Assembly: GCF_027744825.2 (NCBI RefSeq)
Contig: NC_071345.1
Coordinates: 9,383,501-9,447,500 of the forward strand
Origin: Synchiropus splendidus
Taxonomy: Eukaryota; Chordata; Actinopteri; Syngnathiformes; Callionymidae
Length of the DNA: 64,000 nucleotides
Direction of reading: 5' to 3'
In this document: positions 22,900 through 35,703 of the stretch, piece by piece
How the letters are laid out: the number at the start of each line of letters is the position of its first letter
How positions within the stretch are numbered: the first letter of the stretch is position 1
Program-made: the position numbers and the translations under genes
Notes under the pieces: model-generated
Database searches by the model: none
Told to the model about the DNA's origin: nothing
What the model saw: only the letters and a program-made list of their open reading frames with translations

Positions 22900-24780
22900 T
22901 CTACCGTATATGCTTCCAACTTCACAAGGTATTTCATCTCACCAGGTCAATAGTGTCTCCAAACACGGACGGAATGCTGTACACAGAGATTATTCAGAGA
23001 CCCTGCGTATGAAGGCTTCTTGGAATGAAGCGAACACAGATCTTCCTCCGGAGCCAGTAGCTGTTAAGTGAGGTTGCGGCAGTCACACGCTGACGGTGCG
23101 TAAACATCACTAGTGCTGTAAACACATCTGTGACTGTCCAATACTCCACACTCATCTTAATGAAGGAAGGTATTTAGAGAGCCATAAATTTAACAATAGC
23201 ATTAGCAAGTCAATTCTGCGATTGGCTCTCCGGCTTTATCCCACTTACCGGTATTAAGATAACTATTGATCTCTTTTGTGCGGCAGAATTTTGAGCGTTA
23301 AAAGCCGCCCATCAGGCAAAAACACAGTGAGTCTATTTATAACTGGGAGTGCTTTTGCTGACAGATGAAGACATTGGAATGCAAAAGCAGATGGCTCACG
23401 TTAAGTCACTACACGAGAAATGTTTATATAAGGTGACGAATGAAGATGAATGGGGATTTGAGCAGCGGCAGAATGGTACTTGCCACTTTTGTCATGAGGC
23501 TTTTATCCTTCACTGAACAAACCACTGCCAAACGCTAAGAATAATCCAGGATGTCACGTGACATCTCCTTAAAACAGAAGACCATGTCTCCGTTTTTGCA
23601 AAACAACGGGTTATTGCACTGCTCATGAACATCTCCACCAGCTGAACCAGATATACCATGGCCACTGGCTCTGGAAGCCTCTAATTCCACCAAACAACCA
23701 CACACTTGGTGCCGTTGAGGACTCAGTGGGACCCGCAGTTTGAATGCCACCAATAATGGGACTACGGGGGGGCGGAGCCTTGCAACACTGAGCAGGAGGT
23801 GTGGGACACCCTAGTCCCAAGCCACGAGGTGACAATTAAAAGTCATCAATGAATAGATTTTTGGACAGCATTCTCACACTCCTTAAGCGGGGGCACTCAC
23901 ATCACGATCATCAGGCTGTTTTTGTTTCCCGGTTTTGATCCCTCCCAACTAAGCATGGCAAATGCCTTCTTGTGTCTGAGGTGTGCAAAGACTAAATTCA
24001 TCCCGATAATCGGCTCTGAAAACAGTCGGGGTCAACAATCGTAAACGTTAAACACATTCAATATTTACGACCAAAAATCTTTGGAGCCAATAAAGAGGCG
24101 GCCCAATAAGGAAACAAGGAAGTAAAGTGGGGAGGTTTGACATGTTTTGAATTGATGGCGATAAAAGCACTCAGAGAAGTAAATCTCACTCTGATCTTCA
24201 CCCAGTCCAGTCATGCAGGGGCCTGGGGGGTGAACTTTAGATCCAAACCTTCCTGCGGTTCAGTCCTGTGCACACGACACACATCATGACCTCTGGCAGA
24301 CTTTCTATCTTGAAGTGTGGGTTCTCTGACAGATTAAAAAAAAAAATCCCGGCCCACTATAAGGCCTCAACTATTGTCGACTGGATGGTGGATGTGGATA
24401 CACAGGGCGTCGACGTGAACTCTCACCACTACTTCACGCTAGCTGTTCCTTATACACAGCACCACAGGAGACCATGCGATTCACTCACTGTTCCTACTGG
24501 AGTGAAACACATTGCCTCATAAGGCTATTGAAAATCCAGAGTGAATGGAGCGCCACCCCATGGCTAAAGCCTAACCACTGTGATCGGAAATCAAAACATG
24601 CTTCAATTGAGCGCTGACTCCTTGACCTTGACTGCAAAGTCCACTCCACAATAGTCGATGTTTGAAACCATCAGAGTTAGTAAGTGTTGTTTTGGTCTGT
24701 GGGGGTAAACAGGAGTACTCAGAGGAGATCCACAAAAACACTAACCCTAAAAACACTCCTGAACCTCAGACATCTTTCTG
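22900..24780. other. non-coding sequence, no gene seen
   Basis: Mixed unique sequence. Overlapping frames of about 70 codons at 23535-23835 lack domains. A possible old repeat lies around 23560-23830; it is not assigned. Confidence 0.4.
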
Positions 24781-24784
24781 GAAG

Positions 24785-25073
24785 TCTAGACAGCTGACTT
24801 ACGACATGCTCGACTTCCGTCCATCTGTACTTACAACCACGGCCATACTTTTTTTTTTTTTCTAATTCAATGTCAAAACGTAGCAGCCCGGCATCACGTA
24901 CGACAGTTACGGCAGCACAGTATCCTCGCATCTCACTCTCACACAGCCATCTACCACTACAGTAGTACCCATAACCCTCGCCTCGGCCATTTTGAATGGC
25001 ATTCGACATACATCCAATTTGACTTACGACCGGTTGGTTGGAACCGATCCCGGTAGTAAGTTGGATGTTACTT
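24785..25073 (-). mobile_element. MITE with 'aagtaacatccgacttacga' ends, copy 1 (inverted)
   Basis: The right end (25054-25073) is close to the inverted terminal sequence of the element at 48104-48403, and the interior matches it in reverse orientation (for example GTACTTACAACCA near 24826, CCACTACAGTAGT near 24953 and GGTTGGAACCGATCC near 25037). The left end retains only GACTTACGAC. A T run at 24848-24861 interrupts it. Non-coding. Confidence 0.75.
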
Positions 25074-25199
25074 GTACACTGTTCTGCCTTGAGTCCGTTC
25101 GCCCCTAACTAAATACAGTATGTCTAGTGGACCTCTGTTTGGACCTACCTCTCTCACCTCCGCCAACCCACTCTTTAATCCACATCCCCAAACAAGCTA

Positions 25200-25780
25200 T
25201 AGAGCAGCGCCGTGGTGAAGGTTTGTCGCTCTATGATCATGACTAATCGCAGCAATTAGCGCTTCATAGAACATGGATCAACTTGCTTGAAAAGAAACTC
25301 AGATTGAAAGCGACATTCTATTATGAGGTTTGGGGTCTCCTGTCGGTGGACGGAGTCATGGTAATTGAAAGCTAGATTATGTTTGTAATTAAATGGCAGC
25401 CCCAGTATGGTAACCTCCGTCACCCGCCGCTAATCAAGCTGTGACTCAGCGGCCATTTTTCTGCGAGCGGACGTTCGGTCGTGCACAATTCCACTTTATA
25501 TTCTCAGGAAGTGCTTTCGTCTTCAGCTGTAAAAATTCCATCGGAGGTGGACTGAGGATAATTGCGTTAGGAACAAGAGCACAATCGCGTCGGCGGAGTT
25601 TTAATTGTCACTTAAACTGAACTTCGCTTTGCGGGGAAGCGGCGAAGACAAAGAGCACTTAAGGCGGAAATTTTCATAATTTGACATTCAAAGGGAACTC
25701 CCAGTGGGTCACACAAGTCGAGGTTTTAAGAAAATGTACAAAGCTTTTGTCAGTTTGTTGTTCATTAGCATGTGGATTGG
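25200..25780. promoter_or_regulatory. candidate conserved non-coding (enhancer-like) block
   Basis: Non-repetitive sequence dense in homeodomain-type cores (AGCAATTAGCG, GGTAATTGAAAG, TTGTAATTAAATGG, CGCTAATCAAGC) with balanced composition and no open frame. This resembles vertebrate developmental enhancers. Conservation cannot be tested here. Confidence 0.3.
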
Positions 25781-27232
25781 GTTTGCGCTGAGAAGTTAAG
25801 AAATGGCAGGGATCTGTTTCTCATCATGAGCTGCGAGGTAGCAGCTCTGACTCCAAGGAAGGAGTCGCTTGTGTCTGCGGAGAAGTCATGAAATATACAA
25901 GTGTGTGTATCGGCCTCTTCAATCACACACCCTCTGCTGTGTAAGTGTAAATGTGTGTGACCTGTCATTTGGACTGTAATACGTCATCATTCATCTTCCA
26001 ACCTGACAACCATTCAATCAAACCTCGGCCTCTGGGATGGAGCCACCACAGAGATGGTTGTTACCATGGCAACCGTGGAGGTGTATGACCTACCGACAAA
26101 GCCGGAGAAAGCAATGTTGTTTATTTCACTCTGAGCAAACACCAACTTTGTGTTTATCTGTCTCTCCACCATCCTCATCTCTGTGGGTTTCTCCGCGTGA
26201 AGCTGCCGCGTGTATCTCTGGCTTTTACCAACAATTTTGGGGAGTGCGAGTAATGGGTTGTTGTGCTACAGGTGTGCGAGATAACAAGGTTGCCGCTTTG
26301 ATCAGTTCCACCGCTGGAAACGTTTTCTGCACTCTTTTTAATAATGGCTGCAACGCTGCGCGAGGCGTCGAGTCGAAGCATAATTAACTGCTTCTTTTAT
26401 TAGCTTGAAATATGAAGTGAGTGTTGTGGTTCATCACAGTAATACAACACTGTTGCCTGGTCACTGATTTCGTTCACTGTGTTCAAAGAAAAAATTCACC
26501 TCAACAGAGAAGAAAGCAGGCGATTAACTGAAGGGCATCGGATTGAAGTTTACGAACCCTTCAGTCGGCTATTGACTCGTCTGTCTGTGGAGTGGCCGTC
26601 CGTATCTGCGCCTCTGAGCTGTCCAGGGTGTCCTCAAATGCAACCAAACACTTCATAAGGCTTCAATAGATTTATGAGAGAATTGGCGATGAACCATTGA
26701 GAGACAGGTTTAGGTACCAAATGCAGCACACAGAGGGACGACTTGAGTATAGCCAGAGGCAGGAAGAAGCATGGAAGCTGGATTTGGGGGGCAACAAAAC
26801 TGAGCACAGATCAGTTACCCTGGAGTGCTGAAACCTTTTTCAGGCTTTGTGGATCAAATCTCTATGAGGGGGAGAAAAAAAATCAGGATGAGATTTTATG
26901 TTTATCTCCTGCTTTGTTTTTGTTTCTTAATTCTTTTCCAGCTTCTATTTCTCCTGAGACGCTTGACCACGCTGAGGCAATTATGTTTTATAATCCGGGA
27001 AATAAAGACAAGACCTTTGACACAGTCAGGTCGTGATCTTGAGCGAGGAGTTTGGAGCACATAAGAAAGGAGAGTTTGTTTTTGCATAAGTGATGGAGTG
27101 AAAATGAATTTCACTCCAGCAAAAAAAAAGGCGTCTCCTTGTAGGCATATATTCATATGTATCGCAACACTGAAATTTCTCTCCCTGTTGTTGCTAGATG
27201 GGGCATGGCGCTGTCGCAAACCAAATCTAGGG
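25781..27232. other. non-coding sequence, no gene seen
   Basis: No exon supported. The 116-codon frame at 26037-26387 overlaps a 68-codon frame on the other strand and has no domain. Confidence 0.4.
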
Positions 27233-27306
27233 TATATATATATCTATATATCTATATATCTATATATATATATATATATATAGATATATAGATATATATA
27301 TATGTA
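27233..27306. repeat. palindromic TA/TATC microsatellite
   Basis: TATA and TATCTA/TAGATA units arranged symmetrically: the left half carries TATCTATA units, the right half TAGATATA units, around a pure TA core. The whole can fold back on itself. Confidence 0.85.
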
Positions 27307-27430
27307 CAGTGGTACCTCGGTTCTCGACCACAATCCGTTCCAGACGGCAGTTCGAGAAGCGATTTGTTCGTAATCTGAATCGATTTTTCCCATTACAATG
27401 AATGGAAAAAGAAATAATGCGTTCCAAGCC
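27307..27430 (+). mobile_element. mariner/Tigger-like terminal fragment
   Basis: Starts CAGTGGTACCTCGGTTCTCGA directly after a TA dinucleotide and continues 'atccgttccagacgg', 'aatggaaaaag' and 'gcgttccaagcc'. This is the well-known end of a TcMar-type element seen in many animals. The inverted partner end is not in the following kilobases, so the copy is truncated or solo. Confidence 0.6.
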
Positions 27431-29168
27431 TTAAGATAGGCTTTTGTAGGAGTGACTGTTGAGTGTCTACTCTAGGTGCGCTGTTCCTCTATGTGTATCG
27501 GCTGACCACTTGTTAGCGGTGTAAATATTTTACTTAAAATGGCATTAAAGGTGCAATGCAGTCTTTAGATAGTGAGCTGTAAAAGTTCATTAGACACCTG
27601 GTGAAGCACTTTTGACAGACTCACAGGCAAATGTTTTGCCCACATGCTACAGCTAGCTAGCTTTATCATTGGAGACCAAACATCCAGTCAGGACCAAGCT
27701 TTCATTGGCCCCAATGTAACGCTTTATATTTAGTTGGTTATGCCCATTATAAACCGTTTATTTTACACTTTAAATGCTTCTCTTTAAAAGCCCATTTGAA
27801 AACAAACCTTGCGTTAAATACTTTCCAAAGTATTTAAATGCTGCTGCCCTGACATGCGAGGAGACGCCACTAATAACGACACCATTTGCATGATAAATAC
27901 AGACATTTAAACACTGAGCGTTTATTCATTTACTTTTCGCTGAGGGAACCGGCCTCATTTGGAGCTCTAATGCCGAGCCCGACAAAGAGAGCAACCATCA
28001 GTCCGGCTGGAGCAACGTTTGCCTTCAAACTCCTCAAGCTCCCACTGTTCAAAAAATGCCAGCGAGTGTGCGGAGGAGAGTTTCCAGCTCTCTGGGCCGA
28101 AACTTCCCAACTGGCCCACAGCAGCAATCATCCCGCGCGTCTTCCGCCGAGCTATTTTCACTCGACATCCTCTTTCTGTGTGAGTAATTAAAGGCAGGGT
28201 TTGGGCCGCGGCGGTGACAGCGGCTCCGCAGAGATAGCCGCTGGTCTAATTAGAAGCGCGTCTCTTCGTTCCTGGCCTTAAAAACACCAGTCATGTGTGC
28301 TTTTTCTGGGTCCAGCTGCGATTTCAGTATCCTGCTGCAGGATCGGGGGCTTAATGGATCCTCAGTGGCACCAAAACTGCAAAGAAAACAACACTCTGGG
28401 GACTTGAGGTGTTTTTCACTTCAGCGATACGTCTGAAATGATGATTAATCACCTCAGAGGGGAAGAGTTTTGCGCCTCAACAACAACAAATGCGGAATAA
28501 CATATGGTCACCGCGCGGATGGATGCTGGTTCATCACATCGCGGAGTTTGTGCTGGATGCGAGTGCAACTGATGAAATATTAACCAGGGAGAATATTTAT
28601 GCCGGTGTTTTCATTTACACCCAACAGGCCTCTGTTGTCAAGGAAGTGCTATGAACTGATTCATTACGCCAGGGGATCGTGTTTACTCAGCTCGGCGCTG
28701 TATTATTTCGCGTTCACAGCCCCCGGAGGTGCCGACGTTCGTTCACGTTGAACAATGTTACAACCAGCTGCCAATCTGTGTGCGGTTTGTGTGGGCCGGC
28801 CCGCTGACAAATGGCCCGGAGTGAAGCGCGCAGAGCCCTGTCAGGCTGGCTAATGCAGAGAGATGGAGGGAAAGAGACGGAGTGGAAGAAAGAAGACTTT
28901 TTTTTTATCCAAATTATAAAATGTCCCTGAACTAGACAGTGATGTAACACCCCAAAAAAACATTGTCCCAGTATTGTAATCCTTCTGCGTCACCGGTCAG
29001 ATGAGCTTACCTTTTAGCTATTGCATTACATGGAGGCGAGGCTTGGCTTCACATCATCATTCTACTACTACTAACATTTACATACACTCCATTTGTTTTA
29101 GCTTGAGCTTAGCTTCAGGAGCTTTGGGTTGCTAACAACACATGCAAATACATTCATGTTACAATCAG

Positions 29169-29170
<2 letters not shown>
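27431..29170. other. non-coding sequence with enhancer-like stretches
   Basis: 28190-28820 is GC-balanced, repeat-free and contains TAAT/ATTA cores (GAGTAATTAAAGG, CTAATTAGAAGCG, GATGATTAATCACC). Frames of 60-101 codons at 27886-28191 are open on both strands and lack domains. No exon supported. Confidence 0.35.

Positions 29171-29171
<1 letters not shown>

Positions 29172-29243
<72 letters not shown>
29172..29243. repeat. (AT)n microsatellite, 72 bp
   Basis: A pure alternating AT run. The 70-75-codon Tyr-Ile frames across it are artefacts of the repeat. Confidence 0.95.
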
Positions 29244-29246
<3 letters not shown>

Positions 29247-29371
29247 TTTGCTCTCCAGACAACCTTTGTGAGTGCAGGAACTCCTGTTCCCTGTTGTCTG
29301 GTCCACTGATCACACTGCTGCACAAGACACGTGGCAGCTAGGATGATAACAACAACAACAAACATGAAGGA

Positions 29372-29421
29372 ATCCCTGAACAAAAGCAAACAAAAGCCTC
29401 TGTTTGCTTTTGTTCAGGGAT
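29372..29421. repeat. perfect 21-bp stem, 8-nt loop hairpin
   Basis: The arm at 29372-29392 (ATCCCTGAACAAAAGCAAAC...) is the exact reverse complement of 29401-29421, separated by AAAGCCTC. It lies 130 bp from an AT microsatellite. It could be a fold-back mutation product, the core of a MITE or a small-RNA hairpin; no such RNA family was recognised. Confidence 0.85.
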
Positions 29422-30099
29422 GTTTTTCGCTACACAATGGCCAGGGTTTCCACTACTCTGAATGTACTTGAAATTCTTTTAAAATTGAAACTCTTACACA
29501 AATATTTTCAAGACATTAAAAGAGCTTTAGTTTAAATAAGGTGATATAAAAACTTGAATATAGACACCATGGTGATTTATTGTGCTATTTTGAAACTGAT
29601 GCAACATAAACAATAGTTTGTTGTTTAAATGTATGTATGGGACTTCATTTGATTCAGTAATATACCAAATTCATTCAAATTGAAAAATGTGGCTTCTTGT
29701 GGCAAATATTCTTATACCATTTTTTTATGCAATTGTCCAATTGCATCCAAACTGCTTGTTTGTTTATTTGTTTATGCTTTTTGAGTAATTCATTTTGTCA
29801 TGGCCCCCTCAGCCCAGCTTTTGTTTTGTTCAGCCACTTCCTGCTCCTGTGATTTGTTTTGTCTACTTGCCAGTTGGGCTGCACCAAGCACAAACCTACA
29901 GTTCTTGTTTGCCTCTTTCTGTTTCTGGGACTCCTCCACTGTCTGAGTCCTCACAGTAGTTGCCGGAGGGATGCGCTCCCTGAGTGCTCTGTGTTTTTAC
30001 TGTTGAGTTATTGTCATTGCTTTTTTTGAAAGCCAAAAGATATTTTTCAGGGTTTCTTTGTTCACTTTGTCTTTTCCATCTCTGCAATGTGAGATGAAA

Positions 30100-30102
<3 letters not shown>

Positions 30103-30167
<65 letters not shown>
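30103..30167. repeat. (TA)n microsatellite, 65 bp
   Basis: A pure alternating TA run between unique A/T-rich flanks. Confidence 0.95.
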
Positions 30168-30171
<4 letters not shown>

Positions 30172-30224
30172 CTTATTCAGCCACAGTGAAACCCTTAACC
30201 GCGCTCAGCGCTAATCAAAATTGT

Positions 30225-30402
30225 TTCATCGAATGCCAGGTAAAAGGAGGAGAGGAAGTCAACCAGTGAGGCTCATGGATGAAGCGCAGGAGGTTAATGG
30301 AATGGACAGGTGTGACTAAAGAGGTTGATCAAGAAGGTTAAGATGGCAGGCGTGATGTGGCGACCCCTAATGGTCTATGACCAAAGAAGAAGAAGAAGGT
30401 TA
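30225..30402 (+). mobile_element. LINE 3' tail fragment ('ggcgacccctaa...gaagaagaag')
   Basis: The 'gatgtggcgacccctaatgg' phrase followed by 'accaaagaagaagaagaagg' matches the common teleost LINE tail ('gtggcgacccctaa..ggagaagccgaaagaagaagaag'). Upstream, 'cagtgaggctcatggatgaagcg' is a decayed remnant. No intact frame. Confidence 0.6.
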
Positions 30403-33400
30403 AAAAGCATTGTTGCCTCTGGTCAGACCTAAATATGCAGAGTGTTTGGCTTAATGAATAAATAAGGACTAGATGTGAATGTGCAGCAGCAGCAGCTGGC
30501 GTGTCTTTAGCATCAGTTATAAAACTTCTATAACAAACAAAAGCGTTTAACAACAACCGGGGGAGCGTGCGCGGAACAGATAATGGCCTCCGCAGATATG
30601 CTAACAGCCCTCACTTGCCTTTTCTCTGTATAAAATAAACATTATGCAAATCGATCTGTTGGAGGGTTGATCAGCGCGCAATTTCGACTCCTCAACACCT
30701 GCTTGATTATGTTGCATGAATTTTAAGGACAAAACTGCTGAGTCGGCGCATGCTTCCGGGAGAGCCTGACATCCAGCCGGGCGATGTTTGATTTAGATCA
30801 GATCGGCAGACGTGTTTGATTACATCCATTGCAGACGATTACACACTTTAAAAAAGTGCGACGTGAAGTTTGTGTCAAGATCCGAGACGGAAAACGTATT
30901 AATTTGCGAGGTTTTGGATGACAAACACCCCCCACCCCCGGTGATTGTGCTCGCAGAGACTTAGTCACGCGAAGAACGTAGAGAGGGGGGATTATTTCAG
31001 GCAGAAGGTAAACAACTGCTCCAGCCAACTCCGAAGCAGGAATGCCAGATGATTTAAACGTTGGAGGCTCGGCACATTACCGCGATTTAGGTCGGCGGAG
31101 TGCTGCAGTGCTCCACAAACATTTGGGACAAAAATGAGCGGCATGGGAAGACTAGGTTCGGCAGGCGCGCGTGTGTGTGCTGAGAGCCCACGGTGGCCGA
31201 GATGAAGAAGCTACCGCCTTACATTTGATTTTACAGCGTGTATTGCTGTATCTATTTATTACCTCCCCTCTTTCTTTCAGTCAGTTCCCAAGGCACGAAG
31301 ACGTCTCTTTAAGCGGAGAGAAGGGATTTCAATAGAGTGGAGGAGACGTTACAGTGTTTTGATTTGAGCATTGAATCCTTTCTTGTGGAGGATGTCGAGC
31401 TGTTGGCTTCCTTTGTCTGCCACTCACACTGCCATGAATCGGTTTAGCATGTTGCAAAGAAATCACCTGACTGAGAGATCACAGCTCCGTGCTGTCTCCA
31501 GATCCCCCCGGAGGAGGAGCTGGGCAGAGGAAAGGGAATATTTAATAACGCTGTGTATTCCAACAGCAAATCGCTTTGTCTCATCTCTGACAAATTCCTC
31601 CACATTATTCATCAACACAAGACTGCAGCAAGACACAAAACACCCAACAAATCACAGCTGCAAAGTCACAGAGAAGTAACCTCTCCCGGGGAAAGCAAGT
31701 GTCATGGAGAAAATCGTTGAAAAAGGATCATTTTGGGGACGTTTGGCCTGGAACATCCTACAGCAAGGACTCGCATTTAAATCCCCGTCGAGTCCATTCA
31801 CCTCCATAGACCTTCTCTTATTGTTATCGTGAATCACTTGATTGTAAACAACCCGCAGTCGTGCTCCAGATTTGCGGCGCGGTTCAGCAGCCTGCAGTGG
31901 TTTCAGCGTTTGAAAAGTGGAGCTTTGTTGAAGCTTTTTCTGTTGGGGAAAGTCAAACACCCTGGCAGCAAATCCACTGTCAGTGTTTTCATAACGGGAA
32001 CAAGGCTGGGAACATGAAACATCTATAAACCATTGCTTTCTCCTTCAAACAGATGCGCGAGTACAGAGGGACGCAAACACGCTGACACACCGACGTGAGC
32101 GGCACTCTGGGCTGCCGGTGGAGGGAAGTCTGTCTCCAGACGAGTGTGAGAGATATTAATGTCGTGGAGCAACGTGATGGATGGAAGTCCTTTATGATGC
32201 TGCTTTCTATCTCCGGCTCGGTCTCCCAGAGCCTGGCACGCAGCAGACAGCACTTTAATGAGCGGGGGAAGAATTCGCATCTGCCGTCAGCGCTTCCTTC
32301 GTGGCCTTTTTGCCAAATAAACAGCGTGACTGACAGCGCCTCCCAGAGGGACGTGGAAGTAGACGACCAAAGTCTTCTCGGCAACAACGACGGCAGAAGA
32401 TCTTTTCTGTTTCTTAACGGCTCTTTGTGGTCTGACCAGAACTTTATGTGACACTTGTTTTTCAAAGTGATACATTTTCTGCTTGTTATGGATTTCATTG
32501 TATAGCTGGGTTCTTAAGTGGAAACAAGGGCGCTTTAGTTGTTTGTTTGGGATGGCAGCTCAGATGGATTACAGGAGGGGAGAGGAGACGGCACTTCAGC
32601 CACTAGTTAGAGCGTCTGGGGTCCCTTATTTTGTTGTTTCACACTCTCTTAAGACTGACTGGCTTGACCTAAGTCCAGCAGCAGGGTGCAGCATACTGGC
32701 TCCTTACTACTGGCAAGTGGTGATTCTATTATGCCGGTAAGTAGGCGTCATTTGACCTTGTGTTTAGCCCTAACCCTGGACATAGCTCGGCTGCTGAATC
32801 ACGGATGAGAGGGTTCCAGTCTGTGAAACCCGTACCAGCATGGAGATGCCCATTTATGCCCACAGTTGGATGACACAGAAGTCAATGGCCTCTATGGCTT
32901 GATTCCTTGGCTCTGCTTCAGCAACATTGCACAGATTTCCTCCACCTTCTGTGGGGAAGCTAGTCAGCGGGAAGAGGCAGCAGGTTGGGAGGCTCTCTGA
33001 GGCTGCCTCGCCTACAGAACCAATGCCAGCCAGGACCGCTGCCCGTGGACTCTACCAACATGGATGGAATCGGGTTAACATGAACGTCAATTCTTGTCAA
33101 GAAAACGGTGTCTTAAGTATCTTTTGCGCGGCTAGCTAACTAGCAAGCTAACCACAAACCAGTGACAGATGGTCCTGGATTCTGGATGGTGTAGGTACCA
33201 ATTGTGTGAGCTTGTAGAATGTGTTCGGACTGATGACGTTGAATCAGATTTTTTAAAACCTTTTAATGAATAAAGAGGGAGAACTTCAAATGAAGAATTT
33301 GACGCTACTTTCGACCACACATTAAACATTTACATCAGCAAAAGGCAATGTTTCTCAGGCAGGCCGTTTGCTGTTCTACTTTTTATACATATACGGGTTA

Positions 33401-35345
33401 TTGCTTTGTTTGCCATCAGCTTTATAGTAGACAGTTACTTACCACATTTATACATTTATAGCAACCATATAACAAGATTTAGACATTTACGGGAATCTGA
33501 CCGTGCTACTTCCTGGTCACAGCTGATCCCGTTATTTCGTAACATCGGTGAAAAGCTTGTTCACTGATGCCCATTTTTCGTACACATAAATACCTGTATT
33601 TTGGTCTACAAAGAAGTCAATTCTGATTTTAGTGCGACAGAAAAACAGGTGATAACCTGTACAGTACATGTCAGCCAATCACCAAGCGTCGTCCTACCAG
33701 GAAGTAGAGCATGTTGCGAACTACCTGCTTGATAAATAGTCTTTTGTGGATGTGAAGGCTTCATGTGTGGTGGAAAGATCCATTGAATATTTCATTTGAA
33801 GTTTCATTTACTCATTACATTAAAAAAAACAGGCCTGCCACGTTCTCCAGAAAAAAATACTTACACTTTCCATCTGCTCAATCTAAAGAATGGCAATGAC
33901 GAATTTTGGTTTGGTTTCTCCATCAGCTGGAGTCCTGTTAGGAGCTGTAGTGAGACTCTCTGGGAAAAAAAACAACAGGTTTTACCAGCTCGCTGTCTAT
34001 GAAATAATGAAGCTTTCGGCAAAATGAGTTGTCAGTTGAATCATGCCACTGAGGCGAACCTGTGCTCCACAAATGAATCCGCGCCCGCGACCTGATCTCC
34101 GGTTCATTGCTCCTCCTCTCTCGGACTCAAATTAACCGTTGGAAATCTGGAGCTCCACTCAGCGCCACAGTCTTGATGGCAGGCGGTCAAATATTACTTT
34201 GGCTAATTGGTGCGCGGCTGGGCCTTCACTTCAACAGCAGCTCCGGTGGACGGGAGGCGACCACTCCGCTGGTCACACCGACCTTTTCAGCTACCCCACA
34301 GAGGACACGAGGAGCGAGATATTCACCATCTTATTGGAATCATTCGCTTGTTCCAGAGGCTGCTCATCATAATCCGACAGAATTGGGGAAAATTAACTGC
34401 ACCCCCCCCCTTCGGAGCAAATTGATCCAATCATGTTTCATATTCTTCCCGATTACGTTCCTCTTTTTGTCAAATTAACCGAGGACTAATGGTCTGGTCC
34501 CGCTTCTCATGAGGCTCATTTGGGAAAATGAAGTGCTATTCCCTGCAGTGTCCCAGTTATGACAGCTGAAGCGCCAGTCAATATTGTAGAATGTTTTCGC
34601 CTCTCCATCTGAAACTCCACTTCCGGAAATGAGCGCTCATGCGATGGCACTGTCATCGCTAGATGTCACTACTGCTTACGGTAAAAAAGCAGCATAATTG
34701 TATCGACTGACAAATCACTGTCATGCTGATCTCCACATAAACAAGGGAGCGGCGCCACACATGACAGTATCTTGATCGTGTGTTGTTTAATTGGAGATAA
34801 GAATGACTCTAAGAAGATGTTCTGCCAAACGCAGGAGCAGGAAAATGACATGTCTATCCGGGTGCACAAAAGCCATCTGTTGGATGGTGTGAAATCCTCC
34901 AGAACGAAATCTAGCTGGTTAAATATCTGGAGGTTTTGGTTTGGGTTTTTTTAAAGCAAAATATGCTGTTATCTGATTGACAACTTATCGATCAGAATGA
35001 TCAATCTTTCGAGGTCATTTACAGCAGTTTTAGAAACGCGGGTATTAAATGGTTAACGGCGAAACATGGACGCCGTTTTAGCGACCCCTTGAGGCAGCAG
35101 GTAGTTTGATCCATCTTGTTTCTTTAATGTAAATTTCTTTTTTTGTTGTAGCTTCCAGACACAATAAATTACTCCACCGAATGAATAAAGAATAAATAAC
35201 GACAATAAACAACAAACAGCATTCGTTTAATTAACTTGTGAGTCGAAGCTTTAAAATACATCAGTTCTTATTTTAGCTTTGCACTTGGAATGATATACGA
35301 CAGCATGTTAAGTCTTACTGTTTTCAAGTCACGTTTTATGGTTTA
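30403..35345. other. non-coding sequence, no gene seen
   Basis: About 5 kb of mostly unique sequence. 31230-31530 and 32040-32450 are open on both strands (up to 169 codons on the minus strand at 31989-32498) but have no domain or splice support. 34110-34480 (GGCTAATTGGTGCG, GGGAAAATTAACTGC) and 30550-30760 look enhancer-like. A C9 run lies at about 34402. Confidence 0.4.
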
Positions 35346-35404
35346 TTTGTCAAGTATGTTTTTATTTTAAGACGCTAAGAATTAAACACTCATATCACTT
35401 ATAT

Positions 35405-35407
<3 letters not shown>

Positions 35408-35447
<40 letters not shown>
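35408..35447. repeat. (AT)n microsatellite, 40 bp
   Basis: A pure AT run bordered on both sides by the same duplicated flank (TCAAGTATGTTTTTATTTTA). Confidence 0.95.
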
Positions 35448-35450
<3 letters not shown>

Positions 35451-35537
35451 CAAGTATGTTTTTATTTTAAGGAGATAAGAATTAAACAGAAGTTCATTAT
35501 TCATATGTCAGATAAAACGATTATGTAGTTGGAATTC

Positions 35538-35575
<38 letters not shown>

Positions 35576-35629
35576 TATTTCCAACTATATAATTCCAACT
35601 ACATAATCGTTTTATCTGACATATGAATA

Positions 35630-35632
<3 letters not shown>

Positions 35633-35702
<70 letters not shown>
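35633..35702. repeat. (TA)n microsatellite, 70 bp
   Basis: A pure TA run separating the second and third copies of the 41-bp unit. Confidence 0.95.

Positions 35703-35703
<1 letters not shown>

Noticed and set aside
29098..29389. Open frames with long Tyr-Ile runs on both strands
   Set aside because: They are translations of the AT microsatellite at 29172-29243.
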